Positions 21,121 through 32,216 of a stretch of DNA of 64,000 nucleotides are shown here, in pieces. A model generated the notes under the pieces. It had not been told where the DNA came from. It saw only the letters and a list, made by a program, of their open reading frames with translations, and did no database searches. Each line of letters begins with the position of its first letter. Positions within the stretch are counted from its first letter, which is position 1. Both the position numbers and the translations under genes were made by a program. This DNA comes from Tridacna crocea (Eukaryota > Mollusca > Bivalvia > Cardiida > Cardiidae): NCBI GenBank assembly GCA_943736015.1, contig OX031061.1:52892192-52956191 (forward strand). Direction: 5' to 3'.

Positions 21121-21352
21121 TTATCCCTTTACTCCATAGATACTCATTTCTATGCATTGCTTGTAGAAGCCTTTGGAAAACATAGTGGCAAAAGGTGAAA
21201 TTGCTCGTGACGAGCAATTTCACCTTTTGTCACAATGTTTTCTATGCTATCAAAAGGTGTCATATACACACACAAGCAACGGCATCATCCTTGCTGTTAT
21301 TTAGGGTCAATTAGAGATACCATAGAAATGCCTTATGGGGTAAAGGGTGAAT
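21121..21352 (+). mobile_element. TTAA MITE, subfamily B, in an R-family repeat
   Basis: Ends TTATCCCTTTACTCC and GGGGTAAAGGGTGAA are slightly worn. The core is GCTCGTGACGAGC. R-family sequence is interrupted between 21120 and 21353. Confidence 0.75.
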
Positions 21353-21469
21353 TATTACCTTATTATATGGATCCACAAAATCCAATTATCAGGTAGCTTT
21401 TTCCTTTGATCTGCAGAAAGTGAAGCAATACCGAAAAGTTTTGGCCCAGGTCAGCCTAAATTTAAAGCC

Positions 21470-21750
21470 TGAATTTAAAGCTCCATTTTCAACTTTAAAT
21501 TCAAGCGAAAAGTAAAAAGAAGACACAGCTACCTGGCAGGTTTTAACCTAGTTTTGAAATAATTTTCTCTGTCAGTGACTAACACTTGGTTAGACTGTAC
21601 AATGACAGATTGTCATCTTCATAATAATTTGTATACTTTTAAATGGTATGATATAAGTTCAAATGTTTTACACAAGCGCTTGTTTACATTTGGCCGTTAT
21701 TGTTACTTTAAAATGCATTTTATTTGATTATAGATATCAGATGGATATGG
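21470..21750 (+). repeat. S-family repeat, 5' truncated
   Basis: AGACACAGCTACCTGGCAGG, CCTAGTTTTGAAAT and GGCCGTTATTGTTAC match the 12685 copy. CCTAGTTTTGAAAT is the intact junction used to date the HT-2 insertion. Confidence 0.65.
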
Positions 21751-21889
21751 AGGTAGTATGACGCTTGGACATGCTGAAAAACCTTAAATAACAAAAAATA
21801 TCAACCCATGTCAGCATGCGCAGTCTGCGCAGGCTGACATGGGTCGGTATCAGGAACGCGTATTGTTATAACAAACTTCTATGAAACTG

Positions 21890-22390
21890 GTCTGCAAAAC
21901 GCGGAAAAGGGCATTCGGATATTTGCGTAAAGTGTCGTTTCGGATCAGCCTGGGCAGTCCGCGCAGGCTAATCCGAGACGGCACTTTACGACTATATCAA
22001 ATTTCATCCAACAGTAGACTTCCGTGAAACAGAAAATCTCACACGACCGTAAAGTGTCGTCTCAGATCAGCCTGCGCGGACTGCGCAGGCTGATCTGGGG
22101 CGACACTTTGCGCCAATGTCCGAATGCCCTTTTTGGCGTGTTGCAGGCCATATTGTCTTCAACACGCCAAAAAGGGGCATTCTGATATTTACATATAGTG
22201 GTTGTCTCGGACCAGCCTACTTGTTCTACGCAGACTGCTCCGAAACGACCCTTTCCGTTTTTATGTAATTTTCTGTTTTGCGCAAGTCTTCTGTCGAACA
22301 AAATCTAATGCGGTCCGCGCAGGCTGATCCGAGACGACACTTTACGCAAAAGTCCGAATGCCCCTTTTTGCGTGTTGCAAGTCATATGTA
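21890..22390. repeat. Two back-to-back P-family hairpin repeats
   Basis: Units at about 21890-22150 and 22158-22390 each run from AAAAGGGCATTCGGA/AAAGGGGCATTCTGA to AATGCCC...TTGCA(A/G)G. Inside are two stems each, such as GATCAGCCTGGGCAGTCC and GGATCAGCCTGCGCGG with partners. They are probably foldback DNA elements; their mover is unknown. Confidence 0.7.
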
Positions 22391-22724
22391 AATGACGATG
22401 TAAATCATTTTCAGGTCATTAGAGAAGAAGACAGCCAGACCTTTTGATCTTTCCGTCTGTCATTGGAAACGAAATGTTTTCTCTCTATAAATCAATTTCA
22501 CTAATGTTCCTCCTAATGCAGTTCTTATATGGAAATTTTTACTTTTTATCTTATATGGAGAGTTTTTACCTCTCCAATTTAAAAACGATTTCTGTATGGA
22601 AAAGTAGCTAGATGCTAGAAAAGAAACAGATAAAGGAATAGTGGTACCAGATTACTCTGGGGAAACATTACAAGATGGAATAAGTGTCACACGGAAATAT
22701 GACGTACTTTGCCCCACATTTCTG

Positions 22725-22880
22725 GAGCTTTACGTAATACTGTAATGCGTTGTTATGCAGAGGGTGGTACGCCACCTGAAATTATCGAAAACAAGTGTAA
22801 TGGATTTTGATATAAGTCCCTCACAAAAGCGGGTTAGAAGCATGGCAGCAGGAGGCCCACCGAATAAACATATGCATATT
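22725..22880 (+). repeat. W-family repeat fragment
   Basis: TACTGTAATGCGTTGTTATGC and GGTACGCCACCTGAAATTA match the copies at 36840, 40025 and 63735. Only the middle third is present. Confidence 0.6.
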
Positions 22881-22889
22881 TTTGACCAA

Positions 22890-23180
22890 TGACAAATCTA
22901 TTCATTCTGTATCACTATCAAGAACTAGGTCAAAAACCATCACATTCAGCTGCGCCGAAAAACTCATGTTTTCGTCAATGCTTTCCCCACAAAAAAGAAA
23001 AAAAAAAATCGTTACAGTAAAAAGCGTTATATATAAAGAAAACGGTTTGTTGATAGATAAAAGCCAAATAATCACCCACTATACAAATAAGGACAGAATT
23101 GTAGTCTGCATCAACTGTTTCCCAGTCTCTATTCGCAATTTTTGTGATATTTATAAACCTGTGGATTGAGATAACAGTTG
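22890..23180. other. Unassigned; open frame of 95 codons
   Basis: An open frame at 22882-23169 (+) has no recognisable domain, weak coding composition and no neighbouring splice signals. I could not decide between chance and an exon. Confidence 0.3.
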
Positions 23181-23188
23181 ACAGGGCC

Positions 23189-23409
23189 TAACTCTTTACC
23201 ACACAGTCCTGAGTTTTAACGACCCTGAGGAATAAGGGCTTCGAAAACATTGTTAGAAAAAAGAAAATTACAAAAAAGAAAAAATGGTGATAGCCAGCAA
23301 TAACCCTCTTCTAAGGACAATCTTCAGCTTTTGAATCACATTTAAGTTTTTGTCTGCAAATGCTTTCGATGCGAACCAGTCTAAATCATTACAGTTTTGG
23401 AAAGGGTCC
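23189..23409 (+). mobile_element. TTAA MITE, subfamily A, badly decayed
   Basis: CTAACTCTTTACCACACAG and the right-hand phrase TGTCTGCAAATGCTTTCGAT identify it. The palindrome is destroyed by A-rich expansion, and the right TTAA is lost. Confidence 0.6.
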
Positions 23410-23576
23410 ATGGATAAAAAGAGTTCTCAAAGGATAATAAAGAAAATAACTGGAAATAATTTTGAGTATCATTTATTATTTTTGTGCCGTCTTCTGGCCA
23501 AAGGGGATTAATAGATATCCTTGGTGTACTAATATAGCAAGGAAATCATCCCATAATTATGGACCTATGATGTCCA

Positions 23577-23803
23577 TTAACCCTTTCCCAAACAAGCCCT
23601 TGTTTTTACGTGTCTGCAGTACAAGTCTTTTGAAAACACTGTGGGAAAAGGAGAAATTGCTCGTAACGAGCAATTTCTCCGTTTCCCACAGTGTTTTCAA
23701 CCATTTGGAGAACATTCTGCCATTTTTATCAAATTTGAAATTGTCGTCTGCAAACCCTTTGAGTTTGGAAGAGTCGAAAATTTGTCGTTTGGGAAAGGGT
23801 TAA
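23577..23803 (+). mobile_element. TTAA MITE, subfamily C, in an R-family repeat
   Basis: TTAA at 23577-23580 and 23800-23803. Ends are CCCTTTCCCAAACAAGCCC and TTTGGGAAAGGG. R-family text on both sides (GGACCTATGATGTCC..., TAGACTGGTCCCTCATTGACC) shows the host site. Confidence 0.85.
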
Positions 23804-23984
23804 GTCTATCAAATAGCAGAATCAAGACATAGACTGGTCCCTCATTGACCAATAGCGAAAAGTTTTGACCCATAGCAGGCTGACCTGATTTGACACTTTT
23901 TGCAGATGCATTAAACCCCCTGCCCCCCCCCCCCCCTCCCCGCCCCCTCGCCTTTTCAAAGAGTATCCGTCCTATCATCTTAGG

Positions 23985-24935
23985 CTATTTTCATTCGTAG
24001 TCTTTGTCTAATGTATTGAAAGCTTTTGACAATAAAATAGGAACACGAGAAGCGGCTTGTTACAACCAAGGGCTTGTTTTCACCATAATGCTTTCGAAAT
24101 TTGGTAATCAAAATAAAATGGCATATAAAGGGATGTAATCAATCCGTCATAAACATGTAAAATTTGATATGCCATTTATTTGATGTCATTAAGCCTGCGC
24201 GTACATGAAATGAATATTGCCATTCTGAAAAAAAGTATGATAATAATAATTGTTTAATAATAATTGTTTGTTGGCCTTTAACACTGTTTCAGTTATATTA
24301 CGACAGCTAGTGCAGCAATCCGTATATGCCCGAATTTCCTTTTACCCCCTTTTCACTGTGAACATCGTCACTACGAATCCACTGTTATAACACTAGTAAA
24401 TTTGATTTATGTTTCGCAAATATTTGTCAAAACCCCATGTTCATGTATAAAAGAACTGCATTAATTGAACTTCGAATGATGACAGGTTTCATTTACATAA
24501 TAAAGGCAAATTGACAAGGAACGACAAGAAAAAAGGATTTATTGTAATGCTAATGTCTACATACGTTTTTTGTTGGTCCATTTTCAAGCCACGGGTATTT
24601 CCGATCTATATCGTGTTTCTTTAAAAAACCCTTATAGTGATTTCTTTTGACTGTATCTGCCTCTTGCGGCCAATGACGATAAAGATCATAACTGTACAAA
24701 ACGTGAAGTCTGATCCTTGATCTACACTGTCACTTTGCTGGGACATATTTGAAAAAGAGCAGACTTTTCATTCATCTTATTTAGATCTTAACTTTAGACT
24801 AAATATGATGGATCTCTTCAGCGCAAGAGCTATAAGCGTTGAAAACGTTTTATTTTTCCTCTGCGAGGTAGATAATGTGTTTTATTTCTATGTCCTTGAT
24901 CAGTCAGTTTTAATTCACTGGATAACGAGCTAGAC
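23985..24935. other. Unassigned AT-rich sequence
   Basis: No gene or repeat is recognised apart from a decayed Q hairpin near 24690-24735. There is a C-run just upstream (23920-23945). Confidence 0.5.
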
Positions 24936-25029
24936 TTGTGATAGACAAAAGTGACTTCAATTTAACAATTTATTGCTTAATTCAAGCTTGTCTGATGTTT
25001 CGTAGAAAACGTCGTTGTACAGTCATGGC

Positions 25030-25580
25030 CTTCTTGTCTGCACGCTTTAAGTTGTCTGCGCCGTTTAAATTACCTGCGTTGTTTCATTCGTTTGCTTCAG
25101 CGTTGATTAAACTAACTGCACCGTTTAAGATGTCCGCGCTGTTTAAGATGTCTGCGTTGTTTATACTGTCTGCATCGTTTAAGTTGTCTGCGCTGTTTAA
25201 GTTGTCTCCATCGTTTAGTTCTTTACAAAACGGCTGGCGTGTCTGCGGTGCGCCGTTTTGTAAGTTATCTGCGCCGTTTAAGTTGTCTGCGCCGTTTAAG
25301 GTTGTCTGCGCCGTTTAAGGTTGTCTGCGCCGTTTAAGTTGTCTGCGCCGTTTAAGTTGTCTACGCCGTTTAAGTTATCTGTGCCGTTTAAGGTTGTCTG
25401 CGCCGTTTAAGTTGTCTGCGTTAAGTTCTCTGTGCCGTTTAGGTTATCTGCGCCGTTTAAGTTGTCTACGCCGTTAAAGTTGTCTGCGTTAAGTTGTCTG
25501 CGCCGCTTAAGTTGTCTGCGCCGCTTAAGTTGTCTGCGCCGTTTAAGCTATCCGCGTTACTTAAGTTGTCTGCGCCTATT
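25030..25580 (+). repeat. 18-bp minisatellite
   Basis: Units close to GTCTGCGCCGTTTAAGTT repeat about 30 times with internal variants and one unrelated insert near 25222-25258. The 18-bp period is a multiple of three, so it gives open frames with repeating LSAPFK peptides. These open frames come from the repeat rather than from a gene. Confidence 0.85.
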
Positions 25581-26084
25581 GATAATTTTTCTGCCTTTAG
25601 AGGGACCAGTGTATCACAGGGATCGGTTGTTAGACGAAATGGGTCTTATGGATGGATAATTATGTGTTGACTTCCAGGGTATCACAGTGCTGCATTGCAC
25701 CCTTTTACCAGAACATGGCTTGTTTTTATATTTCTCTATTATTACAGAAAATATTTAGGTCAAATTTTAGAGAGTGTCTGATCAGACAGCCAGTTCACCC
25801 TAGGAAAAAAAAACAAACATTCTGACACATATCATGTCCCTTTTTCGATTACATCTCCTCGAAAGAGCCAAATTAATGCAGTTGAGCGTGTACACCTTCA
25901 TGTGATACTCTTGTTAAGGTTTCTGTTATTAGCACAGTGTTATTCTTTTATTCTTGTAAATTTCACAAAACCTTACTTTAAATTGATAATCTACATTTTA
26001 CGAAGATCTTTCCGAAGTCGTTTTTTGTTGCAGATTTTTACAAGATACGTAGAAATGACTGGACTTTTTTTTTTTTGCGGAAAC

Positions 26085-26235
26085 AAGATTTTAGACTTGA
26101 GTCAATTTAACGACATTTACTTGCAGACTTCAGATTAAATGATTTTCGAATGACATGGTTTGTCTGAGAAACAGTAGAAAATATTGTGGAAAAGGAGAAA
26201 ACGCTGGACACCACATTGTTTTCAAAAGCCTTTTT
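26085..26235 (-). mobile_element. TTAA MITE fragment, decayed
   Basis: AAGATTTTAGACTTGAGTCAA and GTAGAAAATATTGTGGAAAAG match reverse subfamily A. The right arm is shortened and both TTAA ends are gone. Confidence 0.5.
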
Positions 26236-26900
26236 TTTTTCTTCTCAATTCAAGATGGAAGGTAGAACCATGGGACATTTAGGTAAACAAGGTAAAGTTA
26301 CTGCAGAAGCGTTTATAAAGATAAGTGAGTTGTTGCAAATGATAAACCGTCAGTTATGTGGAGTGACGACTTAGATGTATATAAAAAAAAAAGACATCGT
26401 CAGTGAAGTTACATAAGTATTCACTTTGTGATACATATATCGTTTGGAAACCATATTTGTGCATTTTTTAAAACCATTTCAGTGTTATTTTGGCTTTTGC
26501 GGACGGCACAAATCACGACCAGACTGCATAAGACATGCAGTCTGATCTTTGATCTATACTGTCCGCTGCTTTGGTCAACCCTGACAAACTGACAATGATA
26601 ATTTCTGAGTTTTATTGTGTTTGCAAAATAGGTCAAGTTTAAATCCAGTTCAAAGCATTTGACGCCGAAATAGTTTACAACTGTTTTTTTTTTATAAAAT
26701 CTTGATTTAGATATCTGATTTGCATCGTTTTAACTGATATGTCACAACATAATGATACTTTCGTGTTTCGACAATCATGTAATTTATGCTTCGTTTTACC
26801 TCTTTGATAAAATCGCGGTGTGATTACATGCACTATACTATAATTATCGTTGTATCATACCGGATTATACAAGTGTGCTTCAACGAACTTCGTGTTATAG

Positions 26901-26964
26901 GAGATCACTCAAATATGGAAAGAAAGCTTGCAGAGGCTGGCGACACAAACATGGCAGTATTTGA
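26901..26964 (+). CDS. Candidate short exon or alternative first exon
   Basis: ATG at 26914 lies in a strong start context (A at -3, G at +4). It opens MERKLAEAGDTNMAVF and runs to a GTAAGT donor at 26965. An AG at 26899-26900 could be an acceptor, which would give a 64-nt exon, but the pyrimidine tract is weak. Entry phase does not match the donor at 11015: reading it in that phase meets a TGA at 26962-26964. It therefore cannot directly follow the 10598-11015 exon. Its exit phase (2) does match the 55893 exon, so an alternative first exon is the more natural reading. No promoter motif was identified. Confidence 0.25.
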
Positions 26965-27277
26965 GTAAGTTTTGACAAGTATTTTTGAGCTATGAGTTAA
27001 AGGCCCAGTAAAGGCCACAATATCAAAACAGGTGTCATGATACATGCAAATTAAATCAAACAATTTAAAGGCCCAGTAAAGGCCAAAATATCAAACTAAG
27101 TGTCATAATAGCCTACATTTTACATTAAATCATACCATTTAAAAGTATGGAAAATATTGTGGAGATGACAGTCTATTATCGTGTGGTAGGGACACACGGC
27201 AGGAAAAAAAATAGAATTTTCAAATCAGGCAAAATGTAAACGAAAGGCACAGCTACCTGGCAGATGTTAACCTAGTT

Positions 27278-28728
27278 ATGCCCCCCCCCCCCTTCGAAGA
27301 AGCGGGGAAATATTGCTTTGCACTTGTCGGTCGGTCCGTTGGTTGGTCCGTCGGTCGATTGGTCCGTCGGTCGGTCCGTAAACCACAGTTTTGTTCGGAG
27401 CATAACTCAAAAAGTATTTCAAGTATCATCTTGAAACTACATAGGTGGATAGATCATATTAAGGAGAAGTGCAGTGCACAAGAACCATAACTCTGTCCAT
27501 CATATTTATGGAGTTATTGCCCGTTATTGATTTTCATACTTAATTATTGTCCGAAGCATAACTCTAAAAGCATTTCAGGTATCATCTTGAAACCTCATAG
27601 GTGGATAGATCTTATTAAGGAAAAGTGCAGCGCACAAGAATCATAACTCTGCCCATCATATTTATGGAGTTATTGCCCTTTGTTGATTTTCATACTGAAT
27701 TTTTGTCCGGAGCATAACTCTAAAAGTATTTCAGGTATCATCTTGAAACTACATAGGTGGATAGATCTCATTAAGGAAAAGTGCAGTGCACAAGAACCAT
27801 AACTCTGTCTATCATATTTATGGAGTTATTGCCCGTTATTGATTTTCATACTTAATTATTGTCCGAAGCATAACTCTAAAAGTATTTCAGGTATCATCTT
27901 GAAACCTCATAGGTGGATAGATCTTATTCAGGAGAAGTGCAGTGCACAAGTACCATAACTCTGCCTATCATGTTTTTGGAGTTATTGCCCTTTGTTGATT
28001 TTCATACTTAATTTTTGTCCGGAGCATAACTCAAAAAGTATTTCAGGTATCACCTTGAAACCTCATAGGTATATTAATCTTATTAAGGAGAAGTGCAGTG
28101 CACAAAAACCATAGCTCTGCCCATCATATTTTTAGACTTATTGCCCTTTGTTGATTTTCATACTTAATTTTTGTCCAGAGCATAACTCAAAAGGTTTTTC
28201 AGGTATCACATTGAAACTTTATATGTGGATAGATCTTATTCAGGAGAAGTGCACTGCACAAGAACCATAACTCTGCCCATTACATATTTGCAGTTATTGC
28301 TCTTTGTTGACTTTCATACTTAATTTTTGTCTGGAGTATAACTCATAAAGTATTTCAGGTATCACCTTGAAACCTCATAGGTGGATTAATTCTATTAAGG
28401 AGAAGTGCAGTGCACAAGAACACTACCTGGGCCAATCATATTTTTGGAGTTATTACCCTTTGTTGATTTTCATACTTAATTTTTGTCCAGAGCATAACTC
28501 AAAAGGTTTTTCAGGTATCATCTTGAAACTTTATATGTACATAGATCTTATTCAGGAGAAGTGCATTGCACAAGAACCATAACTCTGCCCATTTATATTT
28601 TTGCAGTTATTGCCCTTTGTTGATTTTCGTACTTAATTTTTTTCCGGAGCATACCTCAAAAATCAAATGTTATATTTAGAATTGGATGCCATTAGGGGGG
28701 CATACATGTTTTACAAACATCTCTTGTT
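27278..28728 (+). mobile_element. Pearl/Helentron-like element HT-2 with 156-bp tandem units
   Basis: Comparing S-family copies places the insert between CCTAGTT and TTGAAAT, a T|T site with no clear target duplication. The left end is ATGCCCCCC and a matching GGGGGGCAT lies near the right end, giving a short inverted repeat. A GGTC/GTCCG tract at 27330-27380 precedes the array. The 3' end has a 6-bp stem ATGTTT / AAACAT (28706-28720) followed by CTCTTG. Insertion at TT, terminal stem-loop and internal tandem repeats fit Helentron-type non-autonomous elements. No coding sequence is present. Confidence 0.65.
27401..28650 (+). repeat. Tandem array, 156 bp x 8
   Basis: The anchor CATAACTC (or close variant) recurs at 27401, 27557, 27713, 27869, 28025, 28181, 28337 and 28493, a constant 156 bp, with a partial unit at about 28650. 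Units share AGGTATCATCTTGAAAC and GAGTTATTGCCC. Sequence is unrelated to the 155-bp units of HT-1. Confidence 0.85.
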
Positions 28729-28817
28729 TTGAAATTAATTTCTGTGTTACCGACTAACACCTGGACCGACCATAAAATGACAGATTGTTATCTTCGCAAT
28801 AATTTCAGTACTTTTAG

Positions 28818-29092
28818 TTTAAACATATTTTATTCAATATAATAACAGATATTATTCATGTACAACAACATATTGCGAATAGGATTGGAACGAAAGCATC
28901 AAAGCTTATATAGTTCCTCTCCCTAAAGAAAATCACGTGGTATGACAATTACAGTATACAAAACTAAATAAAGACACCAAAATAATGGACTGACAGTGAA
29001 AGATTTAAAGAGTAACGGTGAAAAAATGAGGAATGAAAAAAAAAAATAATGATCAGAGTTTGAGCAGAGTTAAGAGAGAAAATGTAAATTTA
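28818..29092 (-). mobile_element. Retroposon-like insert, reverse strand
   Basis: The S-family repeat is interrupted here. Flanks ACTTTTAG and ACTTTTAT may be an 8-bp target duplication. Read on the minus strand the insert ends in AATAAAATATGTTTAAA, like the AT-rich 3' tail of a LINE or SINE. There is too little to assign a family. Confidence 0.45.
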
Positions 29093-29299
29093 ACTTTTAT
29101 AGGCCTCGTGTATATCGTATGATATAAATTTGAATACATTTAAATACCGTCTTTGTTTACATTCTGTCTTTATTGTAACTTTAATTAAACATGCAATGGA
29201 TCGAGCAAAATTACGTGCATTTGAAAATCATTGCATGTCAGAGCAACGTCTCATCTTAGGCGTACCTTTCTAAGGTAATCTAAATTTCTGTCGTCTTTT

Positions 29300-29482
29300 G
29301 ATAATGTACACACAAATCCCCAGTGTTAACAACCCTGACAGACCAGCATTTTCTCCTTTTCCCACATTGTTTTCTATTTCTATCACGGACAAGAACCATC
29401 ATTTCGCCTTGAATTAATCTGTCATCATTGATTGCTTTCAGTTAGTACTAGTCAAAATTTTGTCGTTTAGTACAGAGTTTAT
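29300..29482 (+). mobile_element. TTAA MITE fragment, subfamily A
   Basis: The left hairpin arm is deleted: ACCCTGACAGACC runs straight into AGCATTTTCTCC. The right end TTTGTCGTTTAGTACAGAG remains. Confidence 0.6.
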
Positions 29483-30236
29483 AGAAATTTTACTTACCCT
29501 ATATCATTCGAATTAGGAAATTGCTTTCTTTTTCCTTTTACTCTTGCTTGATGAAGAGATGTCTCGACATATAAATAGCTTTCTGTTTAAAAGCAAACGT
29601 TTTGCCGAAAAACGAAAAAGCTGTAAATATTTAAGATTTTGGAGCAGAAAGTGAAATAAATTTAAAATACCAAAGAAAAGCCTCGCTTGGCTGAGAACAA
29701 ATTTGGCTTCTTTACAAAAGAAGCCAGGAGAGGTCACCATAAATGTTTTCAAATAGTTTATTGGCTATTAATTTCAATGTATTTTAGTACATGTTGACAA
29801 ACAATTAAGTAAAAAGCCACCCTGTAGAAACCTCTTATAAATGCTTTACATGATGGTCATTTGACGCGTTTTCAAGTCGCATGATCTTGTCGAGCGATCT
29901 TCGTTCTCTTTTTAACGAAATTCTTCTTATTTTTTTTTTCTTCTGCTGAGATTTATTTCCTTCAAGAAAAATTGCAATTATTTGAGTAGTTTACATATAC
30001 ATGTATTTGGCCAATCACGAAACGAGTAGCACCACCTAGTACTTCAATTAGGTCAAAAGTTAAATTATATAGCTTCGCCGAAGAAGTCAAATGACGATTT
30101 TATAAAACCGGAATCAGTTTGTGTGTGTGTATTCTTTGGCTTAAAATTTTCAAGCATATTTTTTCTACACATGATTATCAGCGAAAGTTATTCAGACTAT
30201 GCCGAAAGATCCTGTATGGCATTGGGGACAAAACAC

Positions 30237-30434
30237 CAGGGCCCTATTCATCAACCATTCTTGAGACCATTCTTTGTTTTATTCTTCAAGATTTTCTAAC
30301 TGTGGAAGTAACAGAACTTCTGATTGGCTAAACCAAATGGTTTAGCCAATCAGAAGTTCTGTTACTTTCACATAGACAAAATTCTGAAGAATAAGACTAA
30401 GAATGTTCTTAAGAATGATTGGTGAATACAGACC
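30237..30434. repeat. F-family foldback repeat
   Basis: The stem GAACTTCTGATTGGCTAAAC meets GTTTAGCCAATCAGAAGTTC at 30315-30352. Outer ends GGGCCCTATTCATCAACC and GGTGAATACAGACCC continue the palindrome over almost 200 bp. Related copies are at 4016-4205 and 53383-53565. Confidence 0.75.
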
Positions 30435-30553
30435 CAAAAGTAGTCCATGTAGATAAAGGAACACTATGCATGATTCAGTCGAATTGAATGTCGAAAAAAA
30501 AAAAATCCACATTTTATTGAATCATTCGGATAAACATTATTCATGCCTGCTTC

Positions 30554-30635
30554 TTAACCCTTTACCAAACTATCCCAGGTTTTAACGACTTTGGGAAGAA
30601 TGACTTTGTTAAACATTGTGGAAAAAGATCAAAGA
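30554..30635 (+). mobile_element. TTAA MITE, left third only
   Basis: TTAACCCTTTACCAAAC starts at 30554 and the sequence reaches ACATTGTGGAAAAAG before leaving the family. An unrelated (TTA)n tract follows further on. Confidence 0.55.
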
Positions 30636-30779
30636 TAGAAATCATCATTTGAGCTACATTTGAATTAATGAAATCAAATGCTTTCTGTAGAAAGTTAAAT
30701 GAAATATACACCTCGAAAGTAAAACCCCATATTTTGCTATTTCAGACTTATTATTATTATAATTATATTTTGCTATTTC

Positions 30780-30785
30780 AGACTG

Positions 30786-30826
<41 letters not shown>

Positions 30827-30857
30827 TTTATTTAATTATTTATTTATTTATTTATTT
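30780..30857. repeat. Microsatellite (ATT)n then (TTTA)n
   Basis: About 13 ATT units at 30789-30824 grade into TTTA units up to 30857. It is simple sequence between MITE fragments. Confidence 0.9.
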
Positions 30858-31059
30858 TGACAAATGTACACTTGTCGAACAGTGCACGTTTTTGTGCAGT
30901 CTGACCTTGGATCTACATTGTCGGCAAAAGGTTTTTAAGTCTCGCTGAGTAACCTAAGATTTAATATATAAAAGGCTAGGCGTTTTAATAAATCGGGAAA
31001 ACCCAGCGTATATAATTTTAATTCAATTAACCCAATCCTTCATGATCAGGATTTTTTGT

Positions 31060-31460
31060 TCGCTAAAAAGCTTAGGAAATGTCATATATTATATTCCTGC
31101 GTATGTGAATTACTGGTACTTCACAGTTAATAGCACCATTAGTGTAGTTTAGTGATATAGATATGGTATCATCACTAATGACGATATAATTTTAGAATAT
31201 TTGCCGGAAATTGCTCATATATTGCTCATATTTTACCCTTCTCGATAATCATTTGCATAAAAGGGATGGAATAGGAATATGATAAATAGGATTAATTAAC
31301 TGATAGTTTGAGATACATGTATAAAAGAAATCTGTCCCTCAAATTGAATTTGATTCGGACTCGTATTCGAAACCGCACCACACCCATTCTAGAGACAAAT
31401 TTTTAATATCACAAACACCCAGTTGGTTATCCCCCATAATTATAATGATATCGTCATATC
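31060..31460. repeat. Dispersed repeat, with a reverse partner at 61830-62080
   Basis: ATATCACAAACACCCAGTTGG and the TTCACAGTTAATA...AGTGATATAG block have reverse-oriented relatives around 61830-61860 and 61985-62050 (for example CACTAGTGGTGTAATTCAC). Ends are undefined. Confidence 0.35.
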
Positions 31461-31648
31461 GTACCTGAAGATAATATTAATCTATGAATCCAATTAATGT
31501 TAAGTCTTAAAGTTTTGAATTCATTGCAGTAGTTTCGTCGTTTTACTACCAAATAGTGTCGGTAAAGGAGAAAATGTCCGTTTTCAGATTTTTTTTATAG
31601 ATTTTCCAACAATGCTTTCAAGAGTCATCTCTTTCAGGGTCGTTTGCG

Positions 31649-31862
31649 ATCCTGCGTGGCTTGGGGGTAAAGTGTAGGACTGTTGACCCGAAGGTCCAGG
31701 GTTCGATCCTCAACGGATCCACTTGGTCTATCGCGGGATTGTCCTTCGGCAAGACACTTCAGAGCCCTAGCCTAGTACTGGTGAAATTCAGAAAACACAC
31801 GAATATGCGAGCTGTTGCTGTGATATGACTGAAATAATGTTGAAAGCATCGTAAAACAGTAT
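31649..31862 (+). repeat. Nin-type tRNA-derived SINE
   Basis: The head has an A-box-like TGGCTTGGGGGTAAAG and a B-box-like GGTTCGATCC. It is followed by the conserved central phrase CGGCAAGACACTTCAGAGCC, known as the Nin domain of deeply conserved metazoan SINEs. The 3' part reads GCTGTGATATGACTG. A TA-1 element is inserted at its very end. Confidence 0.75.
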
Positions 31863-31869
31863 TCACATA

Positions 31870-32216
31870 AGGTAAGACCTGTGTAATGGAAAACAGCTAT
31901 TTCTCCTAAAATATCATCCTACCTATAATTAAAAATGAGTATTATTGAACTACTTTCACCTTTCCAGTTTTTCCTTCTTTGAATTATCACTTATAAATCT
32001 AAAACCACTATATTCTCAATTCAAAAAGATATAATAATTACCTCCCTTTTCAGAAAACCAACAAAAGTATCAAAAATAATTTCAAGATAGACATAAACGG
32101 AATTTCTGATCCGTTAGAAATGTGCAAAAATATTATTTATGCAAAAGTCCTTATTTATCAACCAATTAGAATTTTTGCCCCATGTTCACCGGAAGTGCAT
32201 TACACAGGTCTTACCT
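31870..32216 (+). mobile_element. TA-1 MITE, intact reference copy (347 bp)
   Basis: The ends AGGTAAGACCTGTGTAAT and ATTACACAGGTCTTACCT form inverted repeats, and the element is flanked by TA at 31868-31869 and 32217-32218. Its interior has no coding sequence. This copy supplies the empty sites used to define insertions in the other copies. It sits at the 3' edge of a Nin-type SINE. The TA target and MITE size suggest mobilisation by a Tc1/mariner-group transposase. Confidence 0.85.

Larger units (their letters stand above)
27001..29200 (+). repeat. S-family repeat broken by two insertions
   Basis: S sequence runs 27001-27277, 28729-28817 and 29093-29200. The family also occurs at 12685-13065 and 21470-21750, giving the uninterrupted order. 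The head GGCCCAGTAAAGGCC is duplicated in tandem at 27003 and 27068. The interruptions are the tandem-repeat element HT-2 and a reverse retroposon-like insert. Confidence 0.75.

Noticed and set aside
22400-22480. TTTTCAGGTCATTAGAG as a splice acceptor with an exon
   Set aside because: No GT donor with consensus context follows within a sensible distance, and the frames have stops.
24938-25659. Open frames with LSAPFK repeats resembling a repetitive protein
   Set aside because: They come from an 18-bp minisatellite, which cannot show stops in frames where the unit has none.
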